From assembly GCF_006088715.1 (NCBI RefSeq), contig NZ_CP030771.1, forward strand, positions 6,281,501-6,345,500: 64,000 bases of DNA, written 5' to 3'. The stretch comes from Streptomyces sp. YIM 121038. GTDB taxonomy: Bacteria > Actinomycetota > Actinomycetes > Streptomycetales > Streptomycetaceae. A model generated the notes under the pieces. It was given only the letters and a program-made list of their open reading frames with translations. It did no database searches and was not told where the DNA came from. Shown one piece after another: positions 63,813 through 64,000 of the stretch; the first letter of the stretch is position 1; the number at the start of each line of letters is the position of its first letter. The translations under genes were made by a program, and so were the position numbers.

Positions 63813-64000
63813 TCAGGCCTTCTTGGTCTCCCAGAAGATGCGGTCGATCTCGGCGATGAGCTCCAGGGCCTTCTCGCCGGTCTTCGGGTCCGTCGACGCC
63901 TTGGCGGCCGACAGGGCCTTCAGGGTGTCGTTGACCAGCACGTGCAGCTGCGGGTACTTCTCGAAGTGCGGCGGCTTGAAGTAGTCGCTCCACAGCACCG
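63813..64000 (-). CDS. sodN: nickel superoxide dismutase SodN (3' part)
   Basis: The visible C-terminal 61 residues read LWSDYFKPPHFEKYPQLH and end KALELIAEIDRIFWETKKA, matching the end of Streptomyces nickel superoxide dismutase as I recall it. The N-terminal nickel hook (HCDLPCG) lies beyond the window. The gene enters from the right edge, so this is a partial gene, not a truncated one. Confidence 0.93.
   Translation of the reverse strand, partial: VLWSDYFKPPHFEKYPQLHVLVNDTLKALSAAKASTDPKTGEKALELIAEIDRIFWETKKA

Overview
The window is chromosomal DNA of a Streptomyces-type actinobacterium. The base composition is very GC-rich, GTG starts are common, and many starts lack a Shine-Dalgarno sequence but sit 6-8 bases after a TANNNT box. 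The gene order (catalase, sigR-rsrA, epi-isozizaene synthase-CYP170, nrdABS, dasR-dasABC, nagB, pdtaS-wblE, sigH operon, encapsulin/polyprenyl synthase, sodN) matches the conserved core of Streptomyces chromosomes as I recall it from S. coelicolor (about SCO5206 to SCO5254). I could not run an alignment, so the synteny statement is from memory.

Region by region: 1-2.4 kb holds an initiator tRNA-Met and a peroxide module (Fur-family CatR divergent from catalase). 2.4-9.3 kb is housekeeping: CBS protein, histidinol-phosphatase-like enzyme, TetR/SMR efflux pair, aroA-rsgA, an M50-like membrane protein and a YedK/HMCES protein. 9.3-11.2 kb is the thiol-stress system: sigR, with a 55-codon in-frame upstream extension and a SigR-type promoter, and its zinc anti-sigma RsrA. 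11.4-16.1 kb has two coupled HD-domain membrane proteins (one intact HD-GYP, one degenerate), a TPR protein and peptide deformylase. 16.5-19.0 kb is the two-gene albaflavenone cluster. 19.0-24.0 kb is the class Ia ribonucleotide reductase operon nrdA-nrdB-nrdS behind a cobalamin riboswitch and a pair of NrdR-like boxes. 24.2-29.4 kb has carbon uptake systems (symporter plus DUF3311 partner; CstA plus YbdD).

29.6-37.8 kb is the aminosugar regulon: DasR, the chitobiose ABC transporter DasABC, a GH3 hexosaminidase, NagB and a SIS-domain sugar isomerase, with DasR (dre) sites at dasR/dasA and nagB. Another dre-like site lies on a promoter-like sequence before pdtaS (39.65 kb). 37.9-39.5 kb is an SDR/TetR divergent pair with two matching operators. 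39.9-45.6 kb holds signalling and sigma control: the PdtaS-like kinase, WblE, a diacylglycerol-kinase-like enzyme and the sigH/anti-sigma operon. 45.7-52.2 kb holds a UBP zinc finger, an antiporter, a PLP enzyme, an amidase and a large MprF/rhomboid-like membrane protein.

52.4-55.0 kb is the most striking locus: a Family 2B (EshA-like) encapsulin shell with a cyclic-nucleotide-binding-like domain, followed by a polyprenyl synthase that is its likely cargo, hence a putative isoprenoid nanocompartment. 55.2-64.0 kb is more mosaic: GNAT, reductase, lipoprotein, CGNR regulator, EamA exporter, HAD enzyme, ECF41 sigma factor, an otrA/tetM-like ribosomal-protection pseudogene and the 3' end of nickel superoxide dismutase sodN. 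No insertion sequence, prophage or CRISPR array was seen.
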